NCBI GenBank assembly: GCA_035547755.1
Contig: DASZUG010000075.1
Span: 25,400 to 89,399, forward strand
DNA length: 64,000 nt
Source of the DNA: Mesorhizobium_L sp035547755
GTDB taxonomy: Bacteria > Pseudomonadota > Alphaproteobacteria > Rhizobiales > Rhizobiaceae
Direction: 5' to 3'
The notes beneath the pieces are model-generated. The model had not been told where the DNA came from. It ran no database searches and saw only the letters and a program-made list of their open reading frames with translations. Below are positions 9,567 to 17,964 of the stretch, piece after piece. Made by a program: the position numbers and the translations under genes. Position 1 is the stretch's first letter. Each line of letters opens with the position of its first letter.

Positions 9567-11167
9567 TGCGCGCCTTCGCCGAACTTCTCGATCGCCTGGT
9601 GCTGACGCCGTCGCGTAACGGTAAGCTGAAACTGCTTGTCGACTATTTCGCGGCGACGCCGGATCCCGATCGCGGCCTGGCGCTTGCCGCCATCACCGGC
9701 GACCTCAACATTCCCTCGGTCAAGCCAGCCATGCTGCGGACGCTTGTCACCGAGCGCATGGACCCCGTTCTTTTCGCCTATTCCTATGATTATGTCGGCG
9801 ACCTCGCCGAAACCGTCTCGCTCGTCTGGCCCGTCGCCGAAGGGCGCGCCGGGGAAAGCGAGGTGCGCCTCGCCGATGCTGTAACGGCGCTGCAGCGGGC
9901 GGGGCGGGCGGACGGGCCGGCAATCCTCGCCAATCTGCTCGATCGCCTCGCCATTCCCGAGCGTTTCGCCATCATCAAGCTGGTGACAGGCGGCCTGAGG
10001 ATCGGCGTCTCGGCACGCTTGGCGAAACAGGCGCTCGCCGATCTAGGCGGAGTGGATGTCACGGAGATCGAGGAATTGTGGCACGGCCTTCAGCCACCCT
10101 ATGTCAGCCTTTTCCACTGGCTGTCGGGTGAGGGCGAGAAACCGACACAGGCCGCCGCCGCTCCCTTCCGGCCTGTCATGCTCTCCAATCCTGTCGGCGA
10201 TGGCGATCTCGAAAAGCTCGATCCCGCGGATTATGTCGCCGAATGGAAGTGGGACGGCATCCGCGTCCAGGCCGTATCCGAGGCAGGGGTGCGCCGCCTC
10301 TACTCGCGCACCGGCGACGATATCTCCGGCGCTTTCCCGGATGTCGTCGAGGCTATGTCTTTCGAAGCCGCGCTCGACGGCGAACTGCTTGTCGGCCGGC
10401 CGCCCGAACATACCGGCGCCTTCTCCGATCTGCAGCAGCGGCTGAACCGCAAGAGCGTGACGGCCAAGATGCTATCGCAATATCCCGCCTTCATCCGCTG
10501 CTACGATATCTTGCAGGAAGGCGAGGAGGATACGCGCGGTCTGCCATTCACCGAGCGGCGGCAACGCTTGGAAGCCTTTGTGGCGCTGCTCGACCCGCAT
10601 CGTTTCGACCTCTCGCCGCTCGTTCCTTTTCCGGGATGGGAAGCGCTGGAGGATTTGCGCCGCAAGCCGCCGCACCCGATCATCGAGGGGGTGATGCTGA
10701 AGCGGCGCGATTCGCCCTATGTGCCCGGCCGTCCGAAAGGACCCTGGTTCAAGTGGAAACGCGATCCGCACACGGTCGACGCCGTCCTGATGTATGCGCA
10801 GCGCGGCCACGGCAAGCGCTCCAGCTTCTATTCGGATTTCACCTTCGGGGTCTGGACCGGCGCCGAGGACGAACTCGAACTCGTGCCGGTCGGCAAGGCC
10901 TATTTCGGCTTCACCGACGCGGAACTGCGTCAACTCGACAAATATGTGCGCGACAATACGATCGAGCGTTTCGGGCCGGTCCGTTCGGTGCGTGCCGATC
11001 CTGAACATGGCCTCGTCCTCGAAATTGCCTTTGAAGGATTGGCCCGCTCGCAGCGCCACCGTTCCGGCGTCGCGATGCGTTTTCCCCGTATTTCAAGGCT
11101 TCGCTGGGACAAACCGGCGGCGGAGGCCGATCGGCTTGAGACGCTTCAATCCCTGCTCGACCGGTAG
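9566..11167 (+). CDS. ATP-dependent DNA ligase (cisplatin damage response type)
   Basis: 533 residues from the ATG at 9566. The N-terminal alpha-helical ligase domain is followed by the nucleotidyltransferase core with the adenylation motif EWKWDGIRVQ (Lys after EW, near residue 228), DGELLVG, EGVMLKRRDSPY and WFKWKRDP, and then an OB-fold with GKRSSFYSDFTFGVW. It is distinct from the NAD-dependent replicative ligase LigA and belongs to the exonuclease/helicase/PdeM repair cluster. Confidence 0.94.
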   Translation: MRAFAELLDRLVLTPSRNGKLKLLVDYFAATPDPDRGLALAAITGDLNIPSVKPAMLRTLVTERMDPVLFAYSYDYVGDLAETVSLVWPVAEGRAGESEVRLADAVTALQRAGRADGPAILANLLDRLAIPERFAIIKLVTGGLRIGVSARLAKQALADLGGVDVTEIEELWHGLQPPYVSLFHWLSGEGEKPTQAAAAPFRPVMLSNPVGDGDLEKLDPADYVAEWKWDGIRVQAVSEAGVRRLYSRTGDDISGAFPDVVEAMSFEAALDGELLVGRPPEHTGAFSDLQQRLNRKSVTAKMLSQYPAFIRCYDILQEGEEDTRGLPFTERRQRLEAFVALLDPHRFDLSPLVPFPGWEALEDLRRKPPHPIIEGVMLKRRDSPYVPGRPKGPWFKWKRDPHTVDAVLMYAQRGHGKRSSFYSDFTFGVWTGAEDELELVPVGKAYFGFTDAELRQLDKYVRDNTIERFGPVRSVRADPEHGLVLEIAFEGLARSQRHRSGVAMRFPRISRLRWDKPAAEADRLETLQSLLDR

Positions 11168-11179
11168 ATCGCTCCTTCG

Positions 11180-12310
11180 TCATTTCTGACGGGTCGAAAC
11201 CCTTATCTCGTAAATATCGACCGCCTTTCCCTGCTTGTCGATGTCGGAGACGATGGAGATCTTGCCCGCATCGGCGGGATTTGCGTTCGGCATATCCATC
11301 TCGAACAGGAAATCGCTGCGCTGGTTGCCGACCTCATAGCGCTTGCGTTCGCATATGCCGAGTGTACCGAAATCGCAATTGACAGATATCTGCGTATCCT
11401 TGCCCTCCTGGGCGCGCGCAACGACGTCGAACAGCGCGTGCTTGCCGGCGATCTGTTCCAGCACGCCCTTGCCGACGTCGAATGTCACCCCGCCATTCTG
11501 TGCGCCGGAGATGATGCGGAGGAATTTCGCGTGGCCTTCCTGCATGATGCTCGCCTGGGCGCCCGCTCCAGCGGTGGCGGTTGTGGGGTCATCGGGGGTG
11601 AAAATGATGATCCAGCTTTGTTCCGCGTCGGCTTGCCCTTCCTTTTTGGGCGCTTCAGCGGCTCCGCTGGAGCTTTCCTCCTGAAGCGTCTGCGGCGGAT
11701 GCCAGCCTGGCGCCCCACTTTGTGGGCCTTTCGCGAGCAGATCGCCTTGCAGCGCCCACCAGCCGCCGACAATGATCAGGACGAGAACGGCAAGGCTGGC
11801 GAGAGGCGCAACGAAAAAACGGCGTCGGCGGCGCGACGTGCGCCGCTCGGCAACGGGCGGTGCGCCGTCACTCGGGAGATCGCGGAGATCGGGATAAGCA
11901 GGCCGCGCGGCGGGATCGGGATCGATCCTGGGGTCGGCTTCGGGCGAAGCGTGCTTTGCCCGCATGTTCTCCCGACGCTCCGCCTGGATTTCCGGCGCGA
12001 CGGGAGGGGTGGCGCAAGCAGGGCCTTGCTCTGGCTCGACCTGGATGCTCGGAGCCTCGCCCGTGGCAATGGGAGGGTCTATCTCGAATGGGGATGCAGG
12101 AGCGAACCCGGCTTCGATTTCACTGATGCGCGCCTTCAGATTGTCGCGTCTGGCCGCGGCTTCCGCCGGCGTGATGCCATCGCCTTCCTCCAGAACGCGA
12201 TGCAGCGCGTTGAAGGCCGAACGATAGACACGCGCGCGAAACACACGGTCGCCCGCATCGCCTTTCTGGAGGGCGTTCCTGATCGCCGTTTCGATCGGAT
12301 CCAACCGCAA
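11180..12310 (-). CDS. Hypothetical single-pass membrane protein
   Basis: 376 residues. The TTG start at 12310 is supported by GAGG 7 bp upstream. An N-terminal helical segment (1-65) is followed by a Pro/Glu-rich low-complexity linker (about 65-155), an Arg cluster (RRTSRRRRRFF), one transmembrane helix near 168-187 (APLASLAVLVLIIVGGWWAL) and a C-terminal globular part of about 130 residues, predicted to be periplasmic. No enzyme motif was recognised. It converges with the ligase gene, leaving a 12 bp gap. Confidence 0.7.
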   Translation of the reverse strand: MRLDPIETAIRNALQKGDAGDRVFRARVYRSAFNALHRVLEEGDGITPAEAAARRDNLKARISEIEAGFAPASPFEIDPPIATGEAPSIQVEPEQGPACATPPVAPEIQAERRENMRAKHASPEADPRIDPDPAARPAYPDLRDLPSDGAPPVAERRTSRRRRRFFVAPLASLAVLVLIIVGGWWALQGDLLAKGPQSGAPGWHPPQTLQEESSSGAAEAPKKEGQADAEQSWIIIFTPDDPTTATAGAGAQASIMQEGHAKFLRIISGAQNGGVTFDVGKGVLEQIAGKHALFDVVARAQEGKDTQISVNCDFGTLGICERKRYEVGNQRSDFLFEMDMPNANPADAGKISIVSDIDKQGKAVDIYEIRVSTRQK

Positions 12311-12501
12311 TTCCTTTCCTCGTCACCCCGTTGCAGCGTTAACCATGCGAATTCGATTGTGCAACGGCACTGAAAGGGCGAATCACAGATGAAGCTTATG
12401 AATCAGGCAACTCTTTGCCGAATGCCGCCGGTTGCCGGCTTTCGTCTTTTGCTACAAACAGCTTTGCTGAAATCCGCTTTTGCGACGGAGCAAACAAACG
12501 C

Positions 12502-13500
12502 ATGGCCTTGCCCGACATTCTCAAGCACAAATTGCGGCTTCCTGTCATGGGATCGCCGCTTTTCATCATCTCCCACCCGCCCCTGGTTCTCGCTCAATGC
12601 GAGGCAGGCATCGCCGGCGCTTTTCCCGCCTTGAACGCGCGGCCGCAATCGCAACTCGACGAATGGCTGGCGGAAATCACGGAAGAACTCGCCCGTTACG
12701 ACAGCGCCAATCCGGATCGCCCGTCAGCGCCATTCGCCGTCAACCAGATCGTGCACAAATCCAACACGCGTCTCGACCACGATCTCGGCGTTTGCGTGAA
12801 ATACAAGGCGCCGATCGTCATTTCCTCCCTCGGCGCGGTCGAGGAGGTGAACCAGGCGGTGCATTCCTATGGCGGCATCGTCCTGCACGACATCATCCAT
12901 GACCGGCATGCGCGAAAGGCGATCGAGAAAGGCGCCGACGGGCTGATCGCGGTGGCGGCCGGCGCCGGCGGCCATGCCGGCACGCTGTCGCCCTTCGCGC
13001 TCGTGCAGGAGATCCGGCAATGGTTCGACGGTCCGCTGCTGCTTTCCGGCGCGATCGCCAATGGCGGCGCCATCCTGGCTGCCGAGGCGATGGGCGCTGA
13101 TATGGCCTATATCGGTTCGCCCTTCATTGCCACGGCCGAAGCCCGCGCGCCTGAAGCCTACAAGCAGATGATTGTGGACTCGCGGGCGGCCGACATCGTC
13201 TATTCCAACCTCTTCACCGGCGTTCACGGCAATTACCTGAAGGCCTCCATCCGCGCCGCGGGCATGGACCCCGACAATCTGCCGGTCTCCGATCCCTCGA
13301 CGATGAATTTCGCCGACGGCTCCTCCAAGGCGAAGGCCTGGAAGGAGATATGGGGCTCCGGGCAGGGGATCGGCGCGGTGGACAAGGTCGTTTCGGCCGG
13401 TGAACTTATCGAGCGCCTGGCGCGGGAATACGAGACTGCCAGGGCGCGATTGAAGCTTTCGCAAGAAAGGCACGGCATGGGCATAGTGGTTACGACCTGA
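12502..13500 (+). CDS. NAD(P)H-dependent flavin oxidoreductase, nitronate monooxygenase family
   Basis: 332 residues from the ATG at 12502. This is a TIM-barrel FMN protein of the 2-nitropropane dioxygenase family: MGSPLFIISHPPLVLAQCEAG at the N-terminus, GADGLIAVAAGAGGHAGTLSP near 150, and LLSGAIANGGAILAAEAMGADMAYIGSPF for phosphate binding. It probably oxidises alkyl nitronates, although some members are enoyl reductases. It appears to stand alone. Confidence 0.9.
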   Translation: MALPDILKHKLRLPVMGSPLFIISHPPLVLAQCEAGIAGAFPALNARPQSQLDEWLAEITEELARYDSANPDRPSAPFAVNQIVHKSNTRLDHDLGVCVKYKAPIVISSLGAVEEVNQAVHSYGGIVLHDIIHDRHARKAIEKGADGLIAVAAGAGGHAGTLSPFALVQEIRQWFDGPLLLSGAIANGGAILAAEAMGADMAYIGSPFIATAEARAPEAYKQMIVDSRAADIVYSNLFTGVHGNYLKASIRAAGMDPDNLPVSDPSTMNFADGSSKAKAWKEIWGSGQGIGAVDKVVSAGELIERLAREYETARARLKLSQERHGMGIVVTT

Positions 13501-13504
13501 TCGT

Positions 13505-13578
13505 TGGCTGCCGATCGGATGACCGGAAAGGGTGGGTTGCGGAACGACGGCTTTAGGAGACCGAAGGCGGAAAGCGGA
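13505..13578 (+). repeat. Left flanking repeat of the orphan cassette
   Basis: Contains TGGCTGCCGA at 13505-13514 and GAAAGCGGA at 13570-13578. The same two words occur in the same order and orientation at 14833-14842 and 14896-14904, with almost the same spacing (65 versus 63 bp). The bases between are only loosely similar, so this may be a degenerate direct repeat or two copies of a dispersed intergenic motif. Confidence 0.4.
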
Positions 13579-13616
13579 CATGCTCGCGTCCAAGCGGCCA
13601 GTAGTTTGCAACCTCG

Positions 13617-14378
13617 TCAGGACGCATGCACGATGCGCTGTCCTTCAAAGTCCGGACTGTTGCTTCGCTTCACATTTGGAGCCGCTACGCCGGTCGCGAC
13701 GGCATCAAGCACTTGCCCTGACACGGAGTCGGCGATCTTGAGGACGCGGTTAAGTAGGCTTTCGCCTCCCGTGTCGGCGCTGGCATAGACAAGCTTAACG
13801 TTCTCCGGCAGCAGGCGGTTTTGAAAGAATGGCTTACGCCGCGCGTTGTAGTCGATCAGATTTCCCAAATCGGAGTCCACGACCATGCCGATACGCATCT
13901 CAGGCGTAACAAGCCTGCGATGATGCAACTCTTCCAGCGCGGCCAGCCATCCAAAGTTCTCCGGCTTTTCCACCTTGAGGCCTACAAATTCCCAGCAAAA
14001 CGGCACGTCAAGCGCCCAGTATTCGCTTGCGCCTTGCGGCGGCGGAGCCCGCTTAAACGTGACAACGCCCACTACTGAGACCTTTTGGTCGTTGATCATC
14101 CGCGTGTTCGTATCGACTGCGCAGAGAAAGTCATAATTCTTGAAGAGGGCTGTCGAACTGTGAAACGTGAGGGTTGGGATAGCCTGCGGTATGCGCGATA
14201 CAACTTTTGGCCCCTTGGGCCGTTCGTAGCTCACCTCGGAGTAGGTGTTAACCATCGCGCCGCCGAACTGGATCTCACCAGTCTGTTCGTCGATCGTTAC
14301 TACGATTTCAGTCACGTCGCCGCTAGTCGTTCCGTAGAGATGTTCGGTACGCTTTTTACGCGGCGGTTTCTTAGGCAT
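13617..14378 (-). CDS. Orphan hypothetical protein, possible RNase H-like fold
   Basis: 253 residues from the ATG at 14378, which has AGGGGG just upstream; an upstream in-frame start at 14399 lacks one. After a basic N-terminus (MPKKPPRKKR) come acidic positions on predicted strands (FLCAVDTNT, GMVVDSDLGNL) and a C-terminal helix VLKIADSVSGQVL resembling the ADxxxG helix of DUF3800-type RNase H-like proteins. That likeness is weak and was judged by eye. Base composition is near 50 percent GC in a row counted within it, well below its neighbours, suggesting transfer. It lies 58 bp downstream of a small partner gene. Confidence 0.7.
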   Translation of the reverse strand: MPKKPPRKKRTEHLYGTTSGDVTEIVVTIDEQTGEIQFGGAMVNTYSEVSYERPKGPKVVSRIPQAIPTLTFHSSTALFKNYDFLCAVDTNTRMINDQKVSVVGVVTFKRAPPPQGASEYWALDVPFCWEFVGLKVEKPENFGWLAALEELHHRRLVTPEMRIGMVVDSDLGNLIDYNARRKPFFQNRLLPENVKLVYASADTGGESLLNRVLKIADSVSGQVLDAVATGVAAPNVKRSNSPDFEGQRIVHAS

Positions 14379-14436
14379 ATGGCCCCCTATAGCCAACACA
14401 GATAAAAGTTTGTTTTCGTTGCGCTGCCACAGAGAT

Positions 14437-14793
14437 TCATTCTTGCAATCTCATCCACGACTTGTCCCAGGCCGTCACTGACTTCCGTGAGCGGGATCGT
14501 TCAAGCGGAGTGAAGCGGCGCTGATACTTCTTGCCTTCATACTCTACGATCTCCTTACTGCGTGCGTTTGGAAACATCCGGTCAAGCGCGCTTTCGATCT
14601 GTTCGTGCTCGCTCTTAGAAATGGCGCCGGCCGTCTTGAGCGCTGATTCGATCTCGCGAACCCTCGCTCGCGCAGATTTTATGTTAGCCTGATACTTGTC
14701 CGGATTGTTACCGGTGTAGTCATCAAAGCGTCTATTCCAAGCAGTCAGTTCGTCTCTCGCCGCTTCCAGGTCAGCGAGCGTGTAATTCGTCAT
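14437..14793 (-). CDS. Orphan small hypothetical protein with coiled-coil
   Basis: 118 residues from the ATG at 14793, preceded by AGGAG; the open frame extends upstream without a better signal. Residues 5-60 are helical with heptad-like spacing (LADLEAARDELTAW, IKSARARVREIESALKTAG). The C-terminal third is basic (YQRRFTPLERSRSRKSV) and might contact nucleic acid. It is the upstream gene of the two-gene cassette. Its function is unknown. Confidence 0.65.
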   Translation of the reverse strand: MTNYTLADLEAARDELTAWNRRFDDYTGNNPDKYQANIKSARARVREIESALKTAGAISKSEHEQIESALDRMFPNARSKEIVEYEGKKYQRRFTPLERSRSRKSVTAWDKSWMRLQE

Positions 14794-14832
14794 GCGATAG
14801 TTTCTCCTTTTGACTACGCGCTGCAGCGCGTA

Positions 14833-14904
14833 TGGCTGCCGACTATCCGCTATTGGGAAACTTCCCTCCCCTGGACTAACGGCCGCAACGAGGTCGAAAG
14901 CGGA
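14833..14904 (+). repeat. Right flanking repeat of the orphan cassette
   Basis: Second copy of the TGGCTGCCGA ... GAAAGCGGA pair described for 13505-13578, in direct orientation. It lies just upstream of the 118-residue gene, so the two copies bracket the cassette. Confidence 0.4.
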
Positions 14905-14960
14905 ATCCACATCGCCAGCAATGATTAATGCTTTGTCGTTGGAAAAGCATATCGGCGCTT

Positions 14961-14996
14961 GGAAAAGAACCAGCCGCTATCTTGAGAGACAGCGGC
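14961..14996 (-). terminator. Intrinsic terminator of the MFS carrier operon
   Basis: Read on the minus strand, GCCGCT pairs with AGCGGC (14996-14973) with an inner TC/GA extension, followed by TGGTTCTTTT. It lies 25 bp past the stop of the 40-residue carrier partner. Confidence 0.6.
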
Positions 14997-15020
14997 CGGC
15001 GTTTGCTCCAGCTGTTCGCT

Positions 15021-15143
15021 CTACTGGAACAGCTTCATCGCGTTAATCAGGGTCTGCAGGACGCCCAGCACCAGCGGGATGCCGACAAAGCCCCAGGCAA
15101 GCACCAGATGGAGGGCCGTGGTTCCGTTCTGATTGTTGCTCAT
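15021..15143 (-). CDS. MFS transporter small subunit (40-residue membrane peptide)
   Basis: The ORF from the ATG at 15143 to the TAG at 15021 encodes 40 residues: a short polar start, one hydrophobic helix (LVLAWGFVGIPLVLGVLQTL) and a short tail. GAGGATCG precedes the start. It lies 11 bp after the oxalate/formate-type MFS carrier. Small single-helix proteins in this position are a known companion of OFA-family carriers, so it probably assists folding or activity of that carrier. Confidence 0.75.
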   Translation of the reverse strand: MSNNQNGTTALHLVLAWGFVGIPLVLGVLQTLINAMKLFQ

Positions 15144-15154
15144 ATCGATCCTCC

Positions 15155-16567
15155 TCAGGCCCGTGCCGCTGCTTCGCCGGCGACGTCGAGCGCGGGCTCG
15201 TCCGCTTCCGGCTTCATATGGTATTTCTCATGCACCGCCTTCACCAGGAGATTGCAGATGAAGCCGATGACCAGCAGGCCGGCCATGATGTACATGGTGT
15301 TGTTGTAGGCCTGCGCCTTCGGCACGCCGTGGGCGAGATTATACTGACGCAGATAATTGACGATGACCGGACCGAAGATGCCCGCCGCCGACCATGCGGT
15401 CAGGAGCAGGCCGTGGATGGCGCCGACATAGCGCGTGCCGAACATGTCCCTCAGATAGGCCGGCACGGTCGAGAAGCCGCCGCCATACATCGAGATGATG
15501 ATCAGGAAGCAGACGACGAACAGCGCCACGCTGCCGATCGCGCCGGCATGCGGCACCGTGCAGTAGAGGACGAAGCCGAGCACCATGAAGACGAAATAGG
15601 TGTTCTTGCGCCCAATATAGTCCGACACGGTCGCCCAGCAGAAGCGCCCGCCCATATTGAACAGGCTCATCAGGCCGACGAAGCCGGCGGCGGCGACCGG
15701 GGTGATGACGCCCGGGAACATTTCCTGGCTCATCGCCGAGGCCTGGCCGAGAACGCCGATGCCGGCCGTGACGTTGAGGCACAGCACCCACCAGATCAGC
15801 CAGAATTGCGGCGTCTTCAACGCGTCATAGACATAGACGTCGTTCTTGCTGATCAGCTTGTTCTGCCGTGGCGGCACATAGCCTTCCGGCATCCAGCCGG
15901 CCGGCGGGACGCGCACGATGATCGAGCCGACGATCATGAAGATGAAATAGACGATGCCGAGCACGACGAAGGTTTCCATCACGCCGATATGGCTGGCCGT
16001 GGTGAACTTCCTCATCAGCCATACCGAAAGCGGAGCGGCGATGAAGGCGCCGCCGCCGAAGCCCATGATGGCCATGCCGGTCGCCATGCCCGGACGGTCG
16101 GGGAACCATTTGATCAGCGTCGAGACCGGCGAGATATAGCCGATGCCGAGCGCGATCCCGCCGATCACGCCATAGCCGAGATAGATCAGCCACAGATTGT
16201 GGATGGAGACGCCGAAGGCGGAGATCAGGAAGCCGCCGGCCCAGCAGCAGGCGGCGGTGAACATCGCCTTGCGTGGGCCGCCTTCCTCGACCCAGCGGCC
16301 GAACACGGCCGAGGAAACACCGAGAAAGAAGATGGCGAGCGAGAATATCCAGCCGAGCTGGGTCAGTTTCCAGTCGCCGGGTGCCGATTGATGGATGCCG
16401 ATCAACTTGGTCATCGGCAGGTTGAAAACGCTGAACGCATAGGCCTGCCCGATGCACAGATGCACACACAATGCCGCCGGCGGCACCATCCACCGGCTAA
16501 AGCCGGGGCCGGCGACCGTCCGGGAGCGATCGAACCAGGCGCCCGATCCGCCACTTGCCGTTTCCAT
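15155..16567 (-). CDS. OFA-family MFS transporter (oxalate/formate antiporter-like)
   Basis: 470 residues with about twelve transmembrane helices. Family features are the N-terminal AYAFSVFNLPMTKLIG, GGIALGIGYISPVSTLIKWFPDRPGMATGMAIMGFGGGAF in helices 4-5, and DYIGRKNTYFVF in the second half. The substrate is probably a small mono- or dicarboxylate such as oxalate or formate, but the specificity is inference. It is transcribed with the 40-residue small subunit gene downstream. Confidence 0.9.
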   Translation of the reverse strand: METASGGSGAWFDRSRTVAGPGFSRWMVPPAALCVHLCIGQAYAFSVFNLPMTKLIGIHQSAPGDWKLTQLGWIFSLAIFFLGVSSAVFGRWVEEGGPRKAMFTAACCWAGGFLISAFGVSIHNLWLIYLGYGVIGGIALGIGYISPVSTLIKWFPDRPGMATGMAIMGFGGGAFIAAPLSVWLMRKFTTASHIGVMETFVVLGIVYFIFMIVGSIIVRVPPAGWMPEGYVPPRQNKLISKNDVYVYDALKTPQFWLIWWVLCLNVTAGIGVLGQASAMSQEMFPGVITPVAAAGFVGLMSLFNMGGRFCWATVSDYIGRKNTYFVFMVLGFVLYCTVPHAGAIGSVALFVVCFLIIISMYGGGFSTVPAYLRDMFGTRYVGAIHGLLLTAWSAAGIFGPVIVNYLRQYNLAHGVPKAQAYNNTMYIMAGLLVIGFICNLLVKAVHEKYHMKPEADEPALDVAGEAAARA

Positions 16568-16833
16568 TGGGTTCCTCCACTTTTTGGTTATGGCGAGGGG
16601 TAGGTTATTCGGATTCTCCTACCCCGCAAATCACATTTGCCATATTTAAACCATCTTTCGACCAGCTTGCCGCCTCACTTGGGCGTAGGTGGCTACCCCC
16701 TGCGGCAACCGCCATGATTGACCATGTACTGAATTACCGCGGGAAATTACGGGAGACGGAGAAGAGACGGCAAGACGACTTGAAATCGCTTTGCATTGCG
16801 GCTATCACGCGCCGCACCAACACACTGTGGATC

Positions 16834-16909
16834 GCCGCTTTAGCTCAGTTGGTAGAGCACGTCATTCGTAATGATGGGGTCGGGTGTTCGAGTCACCCAA
16901 GCGGCACCA
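16834..16909 (+). tRNA. tRNA-Thr(CGT)
   Basis: Full cloverleaf: acceptor GCCGCTT (16834-16840) with AAGCGGC (16899-16905), D arm GCTC/GAGC, anticodon stem CGTCA/TGATG with loop TTCGTAA (anticodon CGT, reads ACG), T arm GGGTG/CACCC with TTCGAGT, and encoded CCA at 16907-16909. Confidence 0.95.
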
Positions 16910-16952
16910 ACAATTTCAATAAGTTAACGCGAACCGATGGTGACGCTTACCG

Positions 16953-17954
16953 TCAGGCTGTCGCCTTGCCGCTCCCGTCGAAGCGGTAGATTTTTGCCTT
17001 GTCGGGCGTGAGGAAGACGACATCGTCGTCATGGAAACGGTGTTCGCCGAACAGTCGCACTGTGATCAGCCCCGCTTGTTCCGTCTCGACATAGAGGATG
17101 GTATCGGCCCCGAGATGTTCGGCGTGCGTCACCGATCCCCTCCACGATCCGGCGTCGGCGCTGACGGAAATGTGCTCCGGCCGGATGCCGATCGTTTTGG
17201 CGCCGCTCGAGCCGAGTTTTGCCGCATCGATGAAATTCATCTGCGGCGAGCCGATGAAGCCGGCGACGAACAGATTGGCGGGGCGGTTGTAAAGTTCCAT
17301 CGGCGAGCCGACTTGCTCCACGACGCCCTTGTTCAGCACCACGATTCGGTCGGCGAGCGTCATCGCCTCGACCTGGTCGTGGGTGACGTAGATCATCGTC
17401 GATTTGAGCTCCCGGTGCAGCCTGGCGATCTCAATGCGGGTGTTGACGCGAAGCGCGGCGTCGAGATTGGACAGCGGCTCGTCGAACAGGAAAAGCTTCG
17501 GCTCGCGCACGATGGCGCGGCCGATGGCGACGCGCTGGCGTTGACCGCCTGACAGTTCCGCCGGCCGCCGGCCGAGATAGTCCTCGAGCGACAGCATTGT
17601 CGATGCGGCCTCGACGCGCTTCGTTATGTCCTTCGCCGGCGCGCCCGCCTGCTTCAGGCCGAGCCCCATATTGTCGCGCACGGTCAGATGCGGATAGAGA
17701 GCATAGGACTGGAACACCATGGCGATGCCGCGCTTCGCCGGCGGCACGTTGCCGACTTCCTTTCCGTCGATCTTGACCGATCCGGATGTCGCGTCCTCCA
17801 GGCCGGCGATGACGCGCAACAGAGTCGATTTCCCGCAGCCCGACGGACCGACGAAGATGACGAACTCGCCGTCCTCCACCGCGAGATCGATGCCTTTCAG
17901 CACGTCGACCTGCCCGAAGGATTTGCGGATATTGCTGAGCGTCAGCGAACCCAA
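16953..17954 (-). CDS. ABC transporter ATP-binding protein, UgpC/MalK family
   Basis: 333 residues. Walker A GPSGCGKST near 36-44, signature LSGGQRQRVAIGRAI, Walker B LFLFDEPLSNLDA, switch His in YVTHDQ, then the C-terminal TOBE domain (IGIRPEHISV). It energises the carbohydrate importer whose permeases and binding protein lie upstream on the same strand. It is the last gene of that operon, 10 bp after the oxidoreductase. Confidence 0.95.
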   Translation of the reverse strand: MGSLTLSNIRKSFGQVDVLKGIDLAVEDGEFVIFVGPSGCGKSTLLRVIAGLEDATSGSVKIDGKEVGNVPPAKRGIAMVFQSYALYPHLTVRDNMGLGLKQAGAPAKDITKRVEAASTMLSLEDYLGRRPAELSGGQRQRVAIGRAIVREPKLFLFDEPLSNLDAALRVNTRIEIARLHRELKSTMIYVTHDQVEAMTLADRIVVLNKGVVEQVGSPMELYNRPANLFVAGFIGSPQMNFIDAAKLGSSGAKTIGIRPEHISVSADAGSWRGSVTHAEHLGADTILYVETEQAGLITVRLFGEHRFHDDDVVFLTPDKAKIYRFDGSGKATA

Positions 17955-17964
17955 ATCATTCTCC

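Noticed and set aside
13617..14793. Prophage or insertion-sequence remnant
   Set aside because: Neither protein looks like a transposase, integrase or phage structural protein, and no terminal inverted repeats were found, so it is listed as an orphan cassette.
16834..16909. tRNA-Thr as an integration site for a genomic island
   Set aside because: No integrase and no repeated tRNA 3' end was seen on either side; the genes after it are an ordinary sugar transport operon.
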